From Dryomyza anilis (lineage: Eukaryota > Arthropoda > Insecta > Diptera > Dryomyzidae), in the NCBI GenBank assembly GCA_951804985.1, contig OX638131.1, positions 7,354,630 to 7,418,629 on the forward strand: a stretch of DNA of 64,000 bases, read 5' to 3'. A model generated the notes under the pieces. That model worked only from the letters and a program-made list of their open reading frames with translations, had not been told where the DNA came from and searched no databases. Of this stretch, positions 43,956 through 56,079 are shown in pieces. Position 1 is the stretch's first letter. Every line of letters begins with the position of its first letter. The translations under genes were made by a program, and so were the position numbers.

Positions 43956-46900
43956 CAGAAACAAAGTTTGCCAAAGGTTTATGATAGATCTCAACGTTTA
44001 CTATATTCGCTAAATTATAAAATGGTAGCGTTTAAATTCCTTCAAATTAAGATCATATATGGACTGCCGATTGTTGTTGTCAATATGATAAAAACGTCTC
44101 TTTTATATTGTTTCAAATATTTTTTAACGTAATTTGTCTCTAAATTGCGGCGACTAACCCAAACGTGTTTGAGCAAAACAAATACCAGATTTACAACGTC
44201 GAATTACCTAAAACCATGATCAAAAAATACAATATTTGCTGCAATGTGCAATCTAGTCCTCAAAGAAGATAATTCCAACTGGGATTGCGTGAATTGTAAA
44301 TAAAAATAAACCGCGTACAACATTGTCAGACGTTGTTAGACAATGGAGGTCAGACGGTTTGTATGACGTTTGTTACAATAGTTGGTTGATCGGTCGGTCA
44401 GACGATTTTTTAAACGGTTGGTTGAACAGTTGGTTCTTCCGTAGGTTCGTCGTTTAATCCATTGTCCATCGGTTAAGTTCAACGGTATCGCTGTCACTTT
44501 GTCATTCGTCTGTTTTTGTCACTTGTCATGACACATCACAACTTATTTTTCACACTTGCCACATACATTGTAGATTCTCGTTCGAAAGTTGCCACCAACT
44601 ACTTTGTCACTTAAAGTATGTTGTAAGTTGTGCTAAACATTAAATGCATTTTATGAATTATGGAAAGTCTACATATGGCAATTAACTTAAATTCTGTGCT
44701 GACACCAAAGACCAACATGGGAAAGAGTAGAATTAAAAAGTCTTCAGTTGGATGGTTTAGTTGTTTAGTACGGTGACGGCAGAATTTAAAGACCATCTTA
44801 TTTGGTATAATTCACACATAACTTGAAGCGGTTTTTCCATTTTTATTTTTTTATTATTATAACAAATTCACTTTCCAAATAGAAGCATCAGGTGTAGTTA
44901 ATAAATATCATATATGGTTTAATTAGAATCACTATTTTTATATAGACTTTATAGTATTTTCTTCTAATTATTAATAAGTCATGTTAAAACTTATAATTGA
45001 AAAACTAATTAAAATTGCATAAATCATATTATGATTGCTGAGATTATAGTTAAAATAATTAATGTTTTAAATAATTGTGCCATATATAAAAAGGGTATTC
45101 TGAAACACATTATAATGATATTTTTAGCCTAGACTAGTTCTTGTTTATAGGAAATATATAAATCTTATGATATATAATTGGCAGCACCATCATAATATGG
45201 TTATCAATATTAATATCACGATTTCGGTCAGCAAGCAATTACAATGTATTTGTTTTAATTATTTCTATGATAAAAATTCCAAAAAACAAATATTTGTGAT
45301 AGCAATCTAATTAACTTCAACATGTCACTCTCTCGATATTATTACTGCAATCATATTATACGGTTGTCGCAAACATAAAAACATCATGCTCTAACAATAA
45401 TGTTTTTTTTTTAGCTTTATCTCATTTTTTTGAATGTTTTCGTTTGTTGAACTATCTAATAAAATGCAGCACAACATGTTTTATCGAAAAATGTTAAAGT
45501 TCAACAAACCTTCAAAGTTTTTCGCATTAAAGTGGGTACGTTATTCGACACTCCTTTGAAATGCAACTGACATTTTGTTGCAAAGCCGACGGAACGGAAA
45601 CCATGCGGCACAGAAATGTTGCAGCAACCTGCAGCAACATGACTGGTTTGTCAGACAAAATTAAAGAGCACCGCTATTAATAACTTTTTTATAATTTTAA
45701 TATAATTATTTTCATTTAGCTATTGTGTGATATAATAAAAAAAGAGGTAGTTAATTGAACCCAGTCATAAATATTACTTAATCCCATGAGAAGTGCGAGT
45801 CAAGTTGACAATGGTGAAACATGTTGTTATCAAATCAATTATTATGCAAATCATTGCACAATCATATTTTTTATATATAATTTATAAGCAGCTCAAGTGG
45901 TAATAATCAGAGGAAAGAGCTTTTTTCTTTTTTTTAAATAAGAATTAAATTTGTTTGTTATATTAAATGTTGTTAAAGTTATAAAGAAAATTTAAAATCA
46001 ACACACGTAACTATTAATCTTATTTTGTATATAATAACTTTCGCTTTTAAGGTAACTATGTTAATGTTAAGCTACCATATTTGAACTAATTGAGCTGATA
46101 TTTATGAGCACAAAGAAAAGCTGAAATTTATAAAAAAAATGTTGTTTAAATTTAAATAACAATGTGAAATGTTTAAACTGTCATCAGTTATTTTTTGGTG
46201 GTAGACACACATATCATATTGATGAATTCCGTTCTTCAAACCATGATTCATTGTATTGAAGAACCATTCATAATATTAATGACTAACGACATCAATGTTA
46301 TGAATGCTATCATAAATATGAAGAACGCTTGGTAACTGTCGAAAAAGTGTTCTTCAATATGATGAACTGTACGTGAAGAATACGTTTCATCATATTAACG
46401 AACCAAAATATAAAATACAACATATATGTTCTTCATATTGAAGAACGCTTTTCATTTAAAGCAAATTTCTATCCAAATATTTTTTTTTTATAAAAATATA
46501 TTTCAAAGTTTTTTTTGAAAAAATGTTTTTTGTAATATTTTTTTTTGAATTTATTTTTTTTTTTGGCAATTTTTTTTTTCGAAAAAAAAATTTATCGGAC
46601 AAATTTTTTTTATCAAAAATTTATTTATCGGAAAATTTTTTTTTTCGAAGTATTTTATATTTTTTTTTTTTAAATAATATTATGAACAAATTCATCAATA
46701 TGACAATTCAAATTCATTGTATTGAATATTTGGTTCATATATATAATGAATGCATTCAATAATATGTCATTTAATGAACGGTGGTATCAATCAATATGAT
46801 AAATCTGGTAGTTGGAGAAAAAATTCATGATATTTATGAATAAATTCATCATATTGAAGAATTTTTTTTCTCTATGAATAATGCATCATTACCTACCTAA

Positions 46901-48320
46901 CATATATAAAAAAAATTGCAATCAAAATTTGAGACCCTTTTTAACATTTCTTAAAAAATACAACAATCGCAATTTGTCAAAAAAAAAGTGAAAATTTTAA
47001 TATACCAACCAAAAAGAACAATAATATAATTAATTTTGAAGATATTTCGGTATAAACTCTAAACATTTTAATTTTTATAACAATTTTTGAATTTTTTTTT
47101 AAGATGTAATGAGAAAATTGTTCATGACTTAGAACATAGTCCATACTAATGACCAAAATTAATAACTTTTTGATAGTGATCTGGCAGGGTAGATCTCATT
47201 CTTGCATCGGAAGGTTGATCTTATTTTCGTAATAACTGCATGTCCCGACCAATTACAAGACCAACATTATAAGATCAAAAATATGACTACCCTAATAAAA
47301 TAAATTCCTACTAGATATAGAAAATGAAAAATCCCATTGAGTAGTATAATTAAATAAATGTTCGTATATTTTTTTTCACTATTAATAATACCTCTTTGCG
47401 CACTTCATAATTAATAACAAAAAATATATATGTCAGCAATAAAATTGCATATTTTTCATATTTGGAAATCGTCGTAACTCCAAAGTCATGTAATTAAATT
47501 CAATGATTATGTCTGTCGCATATTTTAACGGTTGTGTGTAATGAAAACATACAAGTTAATATTTTCCATAAAAAGAGCTATGCGCATCATCATTTTTTAT
47601 TGTTTTTTTTTTTGTTCGTAGTAGAAACATTGACTAACTGACTGGGAGACGGACAAACGAAATCTCACAGCTTGATCTGAGATCATATGTTCAGCATACA
47701 CTAAAAAAAAAAATATTTACAATGATTTTTATAATTGAATTTGTTATAAATTTAATTTGTAATATTTTTTTTCAATAAGTTTTATTAAAGATCGAATGTT
47801 ACATTTTATGTATTAATTTATCAAACTGAAAGTGTTTTACGAAACAAATTACGAAACAAATGTTTTCATTAAATTAGTGAATTTCATTGCTAGATTGATT
47901 AATGAATGCAATTAATATCGATTTCTATATTTACGTCGATTATTCTTTTCTGTGTACGAAGGTGTCGTACTTTTAGTTGTTGCAAAAATGTTTTTATCGT
48001 ATTGCATATTTACAAAATATATACAATTGCCTTAGCGAAAACATTTTAAAAATACGACATTCTTATGATCAAAGCACTAATAAAATAATATAAATGATGC
48101 GCCCAAATTGATTCACAATCGATCACAATCAAATAAAGCGATGTTATTAGTTAAAGAAATGTTTTTTCAAATATTTTAAACGAGTTCAGAATATTTTGTT
48201 TATAAAATAAAATGTCCAACAAAAATAGATAGGGAGAGATACGAGACAATTTCCTTGCGTATGTTGTGTAGAGTTAAATATTTTAATTTAATTTCAAAAT
48301 TTCTTACTCGATATACGCAG
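43955..48320. other. AT-rich intergenic DNA
   Basis: No gene seen. At 46200-46880 there are scattered inverted motifs (ATATTGAAGAA, TTCTTCAATAT, TTCATCATATTGAAGAA), probably a decayed foldback element. Confidence 0.5.
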
Positions 48321-48321
48321 C

Positions 48322-48683
48322 TACACAGAAAAAAATGTATAAATATAGCAAAAAATTTGATCAATACAATTTATTAATTTTTAATTGATTCATCGCCGAT
48401 ACGACTTTTAATTGAATTGATTAAATATTTGATTAAATTATTTAATAAATTAACAGAAAATAACCAAAAATTTACATCAATAGAATTAAATTATTTGCAT
48501 AAACGACTATGGAATAATTGTATTGATTAAATTATTAATCATCTTAATTAATAAATGAACAAAGAAAACGAAAAAACGAACAAACAAGTGAAGTTAAATA
48601 AAAGCTTGTAAAAACCAAAAGTTACATATATACAATTAAATAATTTGCTGAAACGACTATTGAATTAATTGCATTAACAATCG
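48322..48683. mobile_element. Dispersed repeat with ACACAGAAAA end, 5' of the LINE
   Basis: Starts ACACAGAAAAAAATGTATAAA and contains TTTAATTGATTCATCGCCGATACG, shared with a second copy at 59171-59330 (ACACGGAAAAAATATGTGTAAA, ATTGTTTCATCGCCGATACG). It has an internal repeat (AATTATTTGCATAAACGACTA near 48488 and AATAATTTGCTGAAACGACTA near 48638). The LINE begins at its end. Confidence 0.6.
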
Positions 48684-48684
48684 C

Positions 48685-51600
48685 CGTTGCTGAGCACACG
48701 ACGCGGCGCGGCGTCACGATGCGTGCTTGCAGCGAATGATGGCCGGCAAACAAGCAAACGATGGAATTTTGTTTGCGGTTTGGTTGCGCGCATATTATTC
48801 CCATTTGGTATATGCGACTATGGGGGCGATTATCACAAGGCAACGTGTCTGAGTGCTTCAACATGGCGAAGCCAGCGCAATCCTTGTAGGTGTCGTCTCA
48901 AGTCAACTCACTGGTCACCAGAATTGACAAATTGTCAAATGGTGACACCTCCACTTCGGTGGAAGTCCTCCTCGTGGAAGTCCCTGGAAACGGCGCTCTA
49001 CACCACCCGGTGTAGAAGTCGGCTAAAGTGAGTGGCGAGCATCTCCCTCAGAGTGAGGGTTCGTGCGTTGGGTTTGGGTCCCACCACGAAAAAAACCTAT
49101 GCGCCCAATGAAAACAAAAAAGAAGCCTCGGATAACGACCGATTACAACGATGACGACCCACGCAAACGTTTTAAGGACCATGATTTACGGATATGCACC
49201 TGGAATGTCCGGACCCTTTATAGGGAAGGTGCCTCTATCCAGCTGGCAGATGTCCTCGAAAAATATAAGGCTGACATCACCGCTATCCAGGAGATGCGAT
49301 GGACGGGACAGGGCTGTTCGAAACAAGCGTCCTGTGATATCTACTACAGCTGCCATGCGGAGAGACACGAATTTGGATGTGGATTTGTGGTCGGCAAGAG
49401 ACTCCGCCACCTTGTCTCTAGGTTCACGCCCGTGGACGAAAGGCTGGCAACAATCCGCATCAAGGCTAAATATTTCCATATCAGCCTAATTTGTGCACAC
49501 GCTCCGACGAACGAGAAAGATGACGAGACAAAAGAGCGCTTCTACGAGCGCCTAGACAACGCATACGAGCGCTGCCCCCGCCACGATATCAAAATCGTGC
49601 TAGGCGATTTTAACGCCAAGGTGGGCAGAGAAGCCATCTATTGTCCCACAATCGGAAAATTTAGCCTCCATGCCAACACTTCCGATAACGGAACGAGACT
49701 AATCGACTTCGCCGCAGCACGAAACATGGTAGTTAGTAGCACTAGATTCGAACATTTCGATATCCACAAGGCCACATGGTTGTCGCCCGATCAAAAAACT
49801 CGAAATCAAATTGATCACGTTGTGATTGACGGAAGGCACTCTTCAAGCGTGATGGACGTACGCACTATCCGAGGTGCCAATATGGACTCGGATCATTACC
49901 TTGTAGCAGCCAAGGTCCGCACACGCTTAAGCGCTGCGAAGAACGTACGGAACCAAACGCAGAGAAAGCTAGACGTCGGAAAGCTGCAATCACAACAGAC
50001 AACGCAAGCCTTTTCCACTCGACTCTCACACCTGCTTAGACAAAGCACTCCTCCTCTCGATGATATAAGCGCGCAGTGGAATCATATCTCCTGCTCTATG
50101 CGTACGGCTGCCGAAGAGGTGCTTGGATTCCAACGCCCCCTGAGGAATCAGTGGTATGACCAAGAGTGTCGCGCGGCCACTGCAGAGAAAGACGCTGCGT
50201 ACAAATCCACCCTGCAGTCAGTAGCTACGCGAGCTGCGAAGGAGCGATACAAAGAGAAGAGGAGGGAAGAGAGACGTCTTTTCAGGCGAAAAAAAAGCGA
50301 GGCAGAAAGACGTGAGTGTGAGGAGATTGAGATGCATGGGGACAGGAATGAGGCTCGAAAATTCTTCGAGAAAATAAGACGCCTAGCCGGAGGTTCGAAA
50401 TCCGGAGCCTCTTCCTGTAAAGATGAGAACGGAAATCTAGTGACAGATATCCAGAGCACACTGAAAATATGGAGGGATCACTTCTCTAAACTGCTGACCG
50501 GTGATGATGACCTCAATTCCACCGATAGAGAAGCAAACCCGGCAACCCCAGTACTTGATGACGACGTTGAGATTCCGCCACCCGACCATGACGAGGTCAG
50601 AACAGCCATTGCTCGGCTGAAAAACAACAAAGCCGCAGGTGCTGATGGCCTGCCTGCTGAATTGTTTAAGACCGGAGGCGAAGAGCTAATAGAGAGCATG
50701 CACGAGCTCGTAAGCAGAATATGGTCGGATGAAAGCATGCCAAGTGACTGGAACCTCAGTGTACTCTGCCCAATCCTTAAGAAAGGGGATCCCACTATCT
50801 GCGCCAACTACCGTGGGATCAGCCTACTCAATATCGCATACAAGGTTCTATCGAGCGTATTATGTGAAAGACTGAAGCCCATCGTCAACAGACTGATTGG
50901 ACCTTATCAGTGCGGCTTCAGACCTGGAAAGTCCACCATAGACCAGATTTTCACATTGCGCCTAATCCAGGAAAAGACCCTAGAAAAACAGATCGACACC
51001 TACCACCTATTAGTCGACTATAAAGCCGCCTTCGACACTCCGATAAGGGAACGATTATACGCCGCAATGTCTGAGTTCGGTATACCTGCGAAACTTATAA
51101 GACTTTGCAGGATGACCCTGAGCAACACACGTTGCTCAGTGAGAATAGGAAAAGACCTCTCCGAGCCATTTCATACCGAACGAGGTTTCAGACAGGGTGA
51201 CTCCCTATCGTGCGACTTTTTTAACTTATTGATGGAGAAAATAGTTCGAGCTGCCGAACTCCGTCAAAGCGGCACTATCCTCAACAAAAGTGTCATGCTG
51301 CTCGCATATGCCGACGATATTGATATCATTGGCAGGAGCACACGAGCAGTCAGCGCAGCATTCTCCAGATTGGAGAAAGAGTCGCGTCGAATGGGTCTAG
51401 CGGTGAACGAGGACAAGACGAAGTTCCTTGTGTCAACAAGCAAAAAAGAGTCCGTGCGTCTTGGACAAAAAGCTGATTTTGACACCCACAAGTTCGACAT
51501 TGTGAAGGACTTCGTCTATCTGGGATCCAGCGTAAACAGCAACAACGACGTCAGCCTGGAGATCAAACGGAGAATAACTCTTGCCAACAGGTGCTACTTT

Positions 51601-52132
51601 GGGCTCAGTAGGCAATTGAGAAGCAGAGCCCTCTCTCGCCGGACAAAAATAACGCTCTACAAGTCACTCATCATGCCCGTCCTACTTTATGGTGCAGAAA
51701 CATGGACGCTGGCCACCACCGATGAGAGAGTACTGGGAGCGTTCGAGAGAAAGATTCTCCGTAAAATCTTTGGCCCTATCTGCTTTGCTAACGAGTATCG
51801 AATCAGGATGAACCACGAGCTATATGAGTTATTCGACGACATTGACATAGTCAAGCGCATCAAGATCCAGCGGCTTCGCTGGCTAGGTCATGTCGAACGA
51901 ATGGATGAAAACACTCCAGCCAAGAAGGTGCTTGAATCGAAACTCGAAGGTGGACAGCGTAGAAGAGGGCGTCCAAATCTGCGTTGGAAAGACCAAGTTG
52001 AGGACAACCTGGCAACGCTTGGTATTTCTAACTGGCGTCAGCGCGCGCAAAGCAGATCCGACTGGCGCGGCTTCATCTCAGCGGCCAAAACCGACCCACG
52101 GTTGTAAGGGCCATTTAAGTAAGTAAGTAAGT
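48685..52132 (+). mobile_element. RTE-clade non-LTR retrotransposon, apparently full-length ORF
   Basis: A sharp rise in GC at about 48685 marks the 5' part. A leader of about 400 bp precedes a 1002-residue ORF. The 3' end is a very short UTR followed by a (TAAG)n tail at about 52116-52132, as is typical of RTE elements, which end in short tandem repeats instead of poly(A). No clear target-site duplication was found, so the 5' border is approximate. Confidence 0.9.
49099..52107 (+). CDS. RTE endonuclease-reverse transcriptase
   Basis: 1002 residues from the ATG at 49099; an in-frame GTG at 49063 is less likely as start. The N-terminal apurinic-like endonuclease shows N37 in RICTWNVRT, E65 in TAIQEMRW, D170/N172 in VLGDFNAKVG and the terminal SDH (264-266). 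The reverse transcriptase shows NYRGISLL, FRPGKSTIDQI, VDYKAAFD (catalytic D640), GFRQGDSLSCDFF and YADD at 737-740 with both aspartates, then GLAVNEDKTKF and a C-terminal RRRGRPNLRWKDQV segment. No stop or frameshift interrupts it and all catalytic residues expected are present, so the copy may be young. It nicks target DNA and reverse-transcribes its RNA in place. Confidence 0.93.
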   Translation: MRPMKTKKKPRITTDYNDDDPRKRFKDHDLRICTWNVRTLYREGASIQLADVLEKYKADITAIQEMRWTGQGCSKQASCDIYYSCHAERHEFGCGFVVGKRLRHLVSRFTPVDERLATIRIKAKYFHISLICAHAPTNEKDDETKERFYERLDNAYERCPRHDIKIVLGDFNAKVGREAIYCPTIGKFSLHANTSDNGTRLIDFAAARNMVVSSTRFEHFDIHKATWLSPDQKTRNQIDHVVIDGRHSSSVMDVRTIRGANMDSDHYLVAAKVRTRLSAAKNVRNQTQRKLDVGKLQSQQTTQAFSTRLSHLLRQSTPPLDDISAQWNHISCSMRTAAEEVLGFQRPLRNQWYDQECRAATAEKDAAYKSTLQSVATRAAKERYKEKRREERRLFRRKKSEAERRECEEIEMHGDRNEARKFFEKIRRLAGGSKSGASSCKDENGNLVTDIQSTLKIWRDHFSKLLTGDDDLNSTDREANPATPVLDDDVEIPPPDHDEVRTAIARLKNNKAAGADGLPAELFKTGGEELIESMHELVSRIWSDESMPSDWNLSVLCPILKKGDPTICANYRGISLLNIAYKVLSSVLCERLKPIVNRLIGPYQCGFRPGKSTIDQIFTLRLIQEKTLEKQIDTYHLLVDYKAAFDTPIRERLYAAMSEFGIPAKLIRLCRMTLSNTRCSVRIGKDLSEPFHTERGFRQGDSLSCDFFNLLMEKIVRAAELRQSGTILNKSVMLLAYADDIDIIGRSTRAVSAAFSRLEKESRRMGLAVNEDKTKFLVSTSKKESVRLGQKADFDTHKFDIVKDFVYLGSSVNSNNDVSLEIKRRITLANRCYFGLSRQLRSRALSRRTKITLYKSLIMPVLLYGAETWTLATTDERVLGAFERKILRKIFGPICFANEYRIRMNHELYELFDDIDIVKRIKIQRLRWLGHVERMDENTPAKKVLESKLEGGQRRRGRPNLRWKDQVEDNLATLGISNWRQRAQSRSDWRGFISAAKTDPRL

Positions 52133-54285
52133 ATATGCCAAGATATACACTTACAGAGCTTGATCATCCTCTAAGTGTGTCGTCAGAAATGGTGATGATG
52201 GTTTTTTTGTTGCATATTTAATTTCCATCATGAAATGGCAAACCTTACTGAAGAGAAATGTCAAAAGAGCGGCAAGAAATATGGCGTCGTTTGCTGTCCC
52301 TGTCGCTCTACTTTTGTAGCGTCCCTGTTGAAAAACCCTTGAAAAAAACTTTTGTAGCGCTCTTATTGAAAAACCCTTTATTTTTTAAATGATCATATTT
52401 CAATTAATTTATTATTTATATTGTATATATTTTCTTTTAGTGTAGTACCTACTTTGTCTTAAATGTCAAAGTAGTATCAGCTGTATAAAGATGTTTTCCC
52501 GGTTCGTTTGAATAATTTAACGATTCACATAATCTCGATTTTGGCTGGACGCGTTCATGCGAAATGCGATCGGTTTAATGTGTATTTTTTGGTTTTTGTT
52601 TCCTACTATATAGAATGATATTTAAATAATAAACCGTTGAAAGGTCAACGCTGAAACAAGTACAGATTATAGATAGAGGGCGTATCGCTGCAAGTCATGC
52701 ATGACATACTCTAAAAAAATATAAAAAAAAAACATTCACACAATAATCTAGACATGTCGTGTGAGATTAAGGGGTATCTGATATTTGAAAAATATTTCAT
52801 CTATTATATTATAATTTTATACTTCCCTGCAAATCATTTGACGATCATTTTTAAATTCAATAAATAATGCTAAATTTCTGTTAAGAAACTAAAAATATTT
52901 GAAAATTGTGTTTTATAGAATTTTTGTCGCGAAACTTAATTTTCTAAATTAATAAAATTTGTTTATCGACAATGACAATTATTTTGATTACCAACTCGAT
53001 GAAATAAACTATAAATGATATAAAACTAAGAAAATCCTAACATTTTCGAATCATTTCCAAGAGGAAATTATGTAAATTTCAGAGAATTTGAAAAAATGGA
53101 ACAGTTATCAGAAACTGAATAATTTTAATCATTAGTTTATGCTATAATCTGTATAAGTATTAAATATTTTCTTTTTTAGCACTTAATCTCAAATACTACA
53201 AAATTGTTTAAAAATAGTCTAATAAAATCATAATTTTTGAGTTTAGATTGAAATACCTCGAAACCTAAATGCAATATTGACATTTCGTTTTATATTAAAA
53301 TTTAACTTTCCAATTTAAATTCAAATAACTTTTAAGTAATTTTCGAAAATTACTTTTTTAAGGTTCTGTAATTTTTTGTATTCCAAAAAGTAGCTCGAAG
53401 TTCGAATAAAAAAAATAGGATTACCTAATATGCAGTAAATTTCAACATTCCAAAGATATAAAAATTATGGATTATTTTCTGGATATTATTTTCTACAATA
53501 TTTTTTATGTTTTAAAAATATTCAAAAAACTATAAAATTTGATTTCTCTTCCAAATATGCTCTACATTTGCCAAAAGCTGTTAAATTTCGAATTCTACAA
53601 AATAACGTTTTTTATTTCTTTATTTTATTTTCTAATAACTACTTTATTTAGCTATACGCGGAAATAATGCTATTTTAATTGACACACAAAAACGTGGAAG
53701 TTGGTCATACAGACCGACCGTCGAAAATCAACAACAATATATTGCATGTTGCTACTACTTTTTGCAAACAGCAGCAACAACAAATTATTTATTGCTGTTA
53801 AAGTGGTTTTTATTGTTATGATGCGTAACAGGCACTGCCGCGATTTATTTTGATTCCATTTAATTTATTTTCAACATTCAGTCAAACAAAAAAAAACCAA
53901 TAAAACCATCTGCTTGTTTAGTGCAATTTATTTCTATTAAATTTGGCATAATCTTTATTTCGGGGTCATTTCTTTGATGTTGCTAGTTTTTTAACTTCAT
54001 TCAGCTGTTTGAATCACCTATGATCTCAGATTTAAGTTTTTCAAATTCTTCTTTTAAGTTTATCATTAATACTAATTAGAATTTAATGGGGGAGTTAGCA
54101 TGCTGATTCTTATGAAATATTTTAAATTCGCCAAAATTAATTTATTTTTTTTTTCTTCTTTTATGCATTTCATAAGTTTTTATTTATTTCTATTAATTTT
54201 TCAATTAAAATTAAATTTTTCATTAAAAAGCAATTTCTTAATTAAAATTAAATTTTCATTTAATTTCAAAAGTTTTGTCAAATTT
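52133..54285. other. AT-rich intergenic DNA
   Basis: No gene. A short repeat (ACTTTTGTAGCG ... TTGAAAAACCCTT) occurs twice near 52310-52375. Confidence 0.55.
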
Positions 54286-56075
54286 CAAATATTCACTAAA
54301 AATTCAATTGTTCACTAAAAATTCAAATTTTCACTCAGAATTCAAATTTCACTAAAATTCAAATGTTCACTCAAAATTCAAATTTTCACTAAAAATTCAA
54401 TGCTTCACTAAAAATTCAATTGTTCACTAAAAATTCAATTTTTACTAAAAATTCAATTGTACACTAAAAATTCAATTTTTCACTAAAAATTGGATTTTTC
54501 ACTAGAAATTCAATTTTTCACTAAAAAATTCAATTTTCAATAAAAATTCAATTTTTCACTAAAATGTAAATTTTTCACTAAAAATTCAATTGTTCACTAA
54601 AAATTCAATTGTTCGCTAAAAGCTCAATTGTTCGCTAAAAATTCAATTGTTCACTAAAAATTCAATTGTTCACTAAAAGTTCAATTGTTCACTAAAAATT
54701 CAATTTTTCACTAAAAATTCAAATTTTTACTCAAAATTCAATTTTTCACTAAAATTAAATTTTTCACTCAAAATTCAAATTTTCACTAAAAATTCAAATT
54801 TTCACTAAAAAATTCAATTTTTCACTAAAAATTCAATTTTCACTAAAAATTAAATTTTTCACTAAAAATTAAATTTTTCACTAAAAATTAAATTTTTCAC
54901 TAAAAATTTAATTTTTCACTAAAAATTAAATTTTTCACTAAAAATTAAATTTTTCACCAAAAATTCAATTTTTCACCAAAAATTCAAATTTTCACCAAAA
55001 AATTCAATTTTTCACTAAAAATTAAATTTTTCACTAAAAATTTTTCAATAAAAATTCAAAAATTCAAATTTTCACTCAAAATTCAAATTATTACTAAAAA
55101 TTCAAATTTTCACTAAAAATTCAATTTTTCACTAAAAATTCAATTTTTCACTAATAATTCAATTTTTCACTAATAATTCAATTTTTCACTAAAAATTCAA
55201 TTTTTCACTAAAAATTCAATTTTTCACTAAAAATTCAATTTTTCACTAAAAATTCAATTTTTCACTAAAAATTCATTTTGTCACTAAAAATTCAATTTTT
55301 CACTAAAAATTCAAATTTTCACTCAAAATACAAATTTTCAATAAAAATTAAAATTTTCACTAAAAATTCAAATTTTCACTAAAAATTCAAATTTTCACTA
55401 AAAATTAAAATTTTCACTAAAAATTCAAATTTTCACTAAAAATTCAAATTTTCACTATAAATTCAAATTTTCACTAATAATTCAAATTTTCACTAAAAAT
55501 TCAATTTTTCACTAAAAATTCAATTTTTCACTAAAAATTGATATTTTCACTAAAAATTCAATTGTTCACTAAAAATTCAATTGTTCACTAAAAATTCAAA
55601 TTTTCACTAAAAATTCAAATTTTCACTAAAAGTTCAAATTTTCACTAAAAATTCAAATTTTCACTAAAAATTCAATTTTTCACTAAAAAAATTCAATTTT
55701 TCACTAAAAAAATTCAATTTTTCACAAAAAATTCAATTGTTCACTAAAAATTCAATTGTTCACTAAAAATTCAAATTTTCACTAAAAATTCAATTTTTCA
55801 CTAAAAATTCAATTTTTCACTAAAAATTCAATTTTTCACTAAAAATTCAATTTTTCACTAAAAATTCAAATTTTCACTAAAAATTCAATTTTTCACTAAA
55901 AATTCAATTTTTCACTAAAAATTCAATTGTTCACTAAAAATTCAATTGTTCGCTAAAAGCTCAATTGATCGCTAAAAATTCAATTTTTCACTAAAAATTC
56001 AATTTTTCACTAAAAATTCAATTTTTCACTAAAAATTCAATTTTTCACCAAAAATTCGATTTTTTTACTAATACT
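54285..56075 (-). repeat. 19-bp satellite array, locus 3 (same orientation as locus 2)
   Basis: About 1.8 kb of TTCAATTTTTCACTAAAAA units with TTGTTCACTAAAAATTCAA variants, the most homogeneous of the inverted loci. A variant block with TCGCTAAAAGCTCAATTG occurs near 54612 and again near 55950. Confidence 0.95.
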
Positions 56076-56079
56076 CAAA

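Noticed and set aside
43217..43974. ORFs of 72-110 residues with LFLQ/SCSCIGRSI repeats
   Set aside because: They translate the TTGTTCTTGCA array; the apparent protein repeat follows the DNA repeat.
48687..49031. A separate first ORF (114 residues) of the LINE
   Set aside because: Starts only at a TTG, has no recognisable motif and lies in the GC-rich 5' leader; probably chance.
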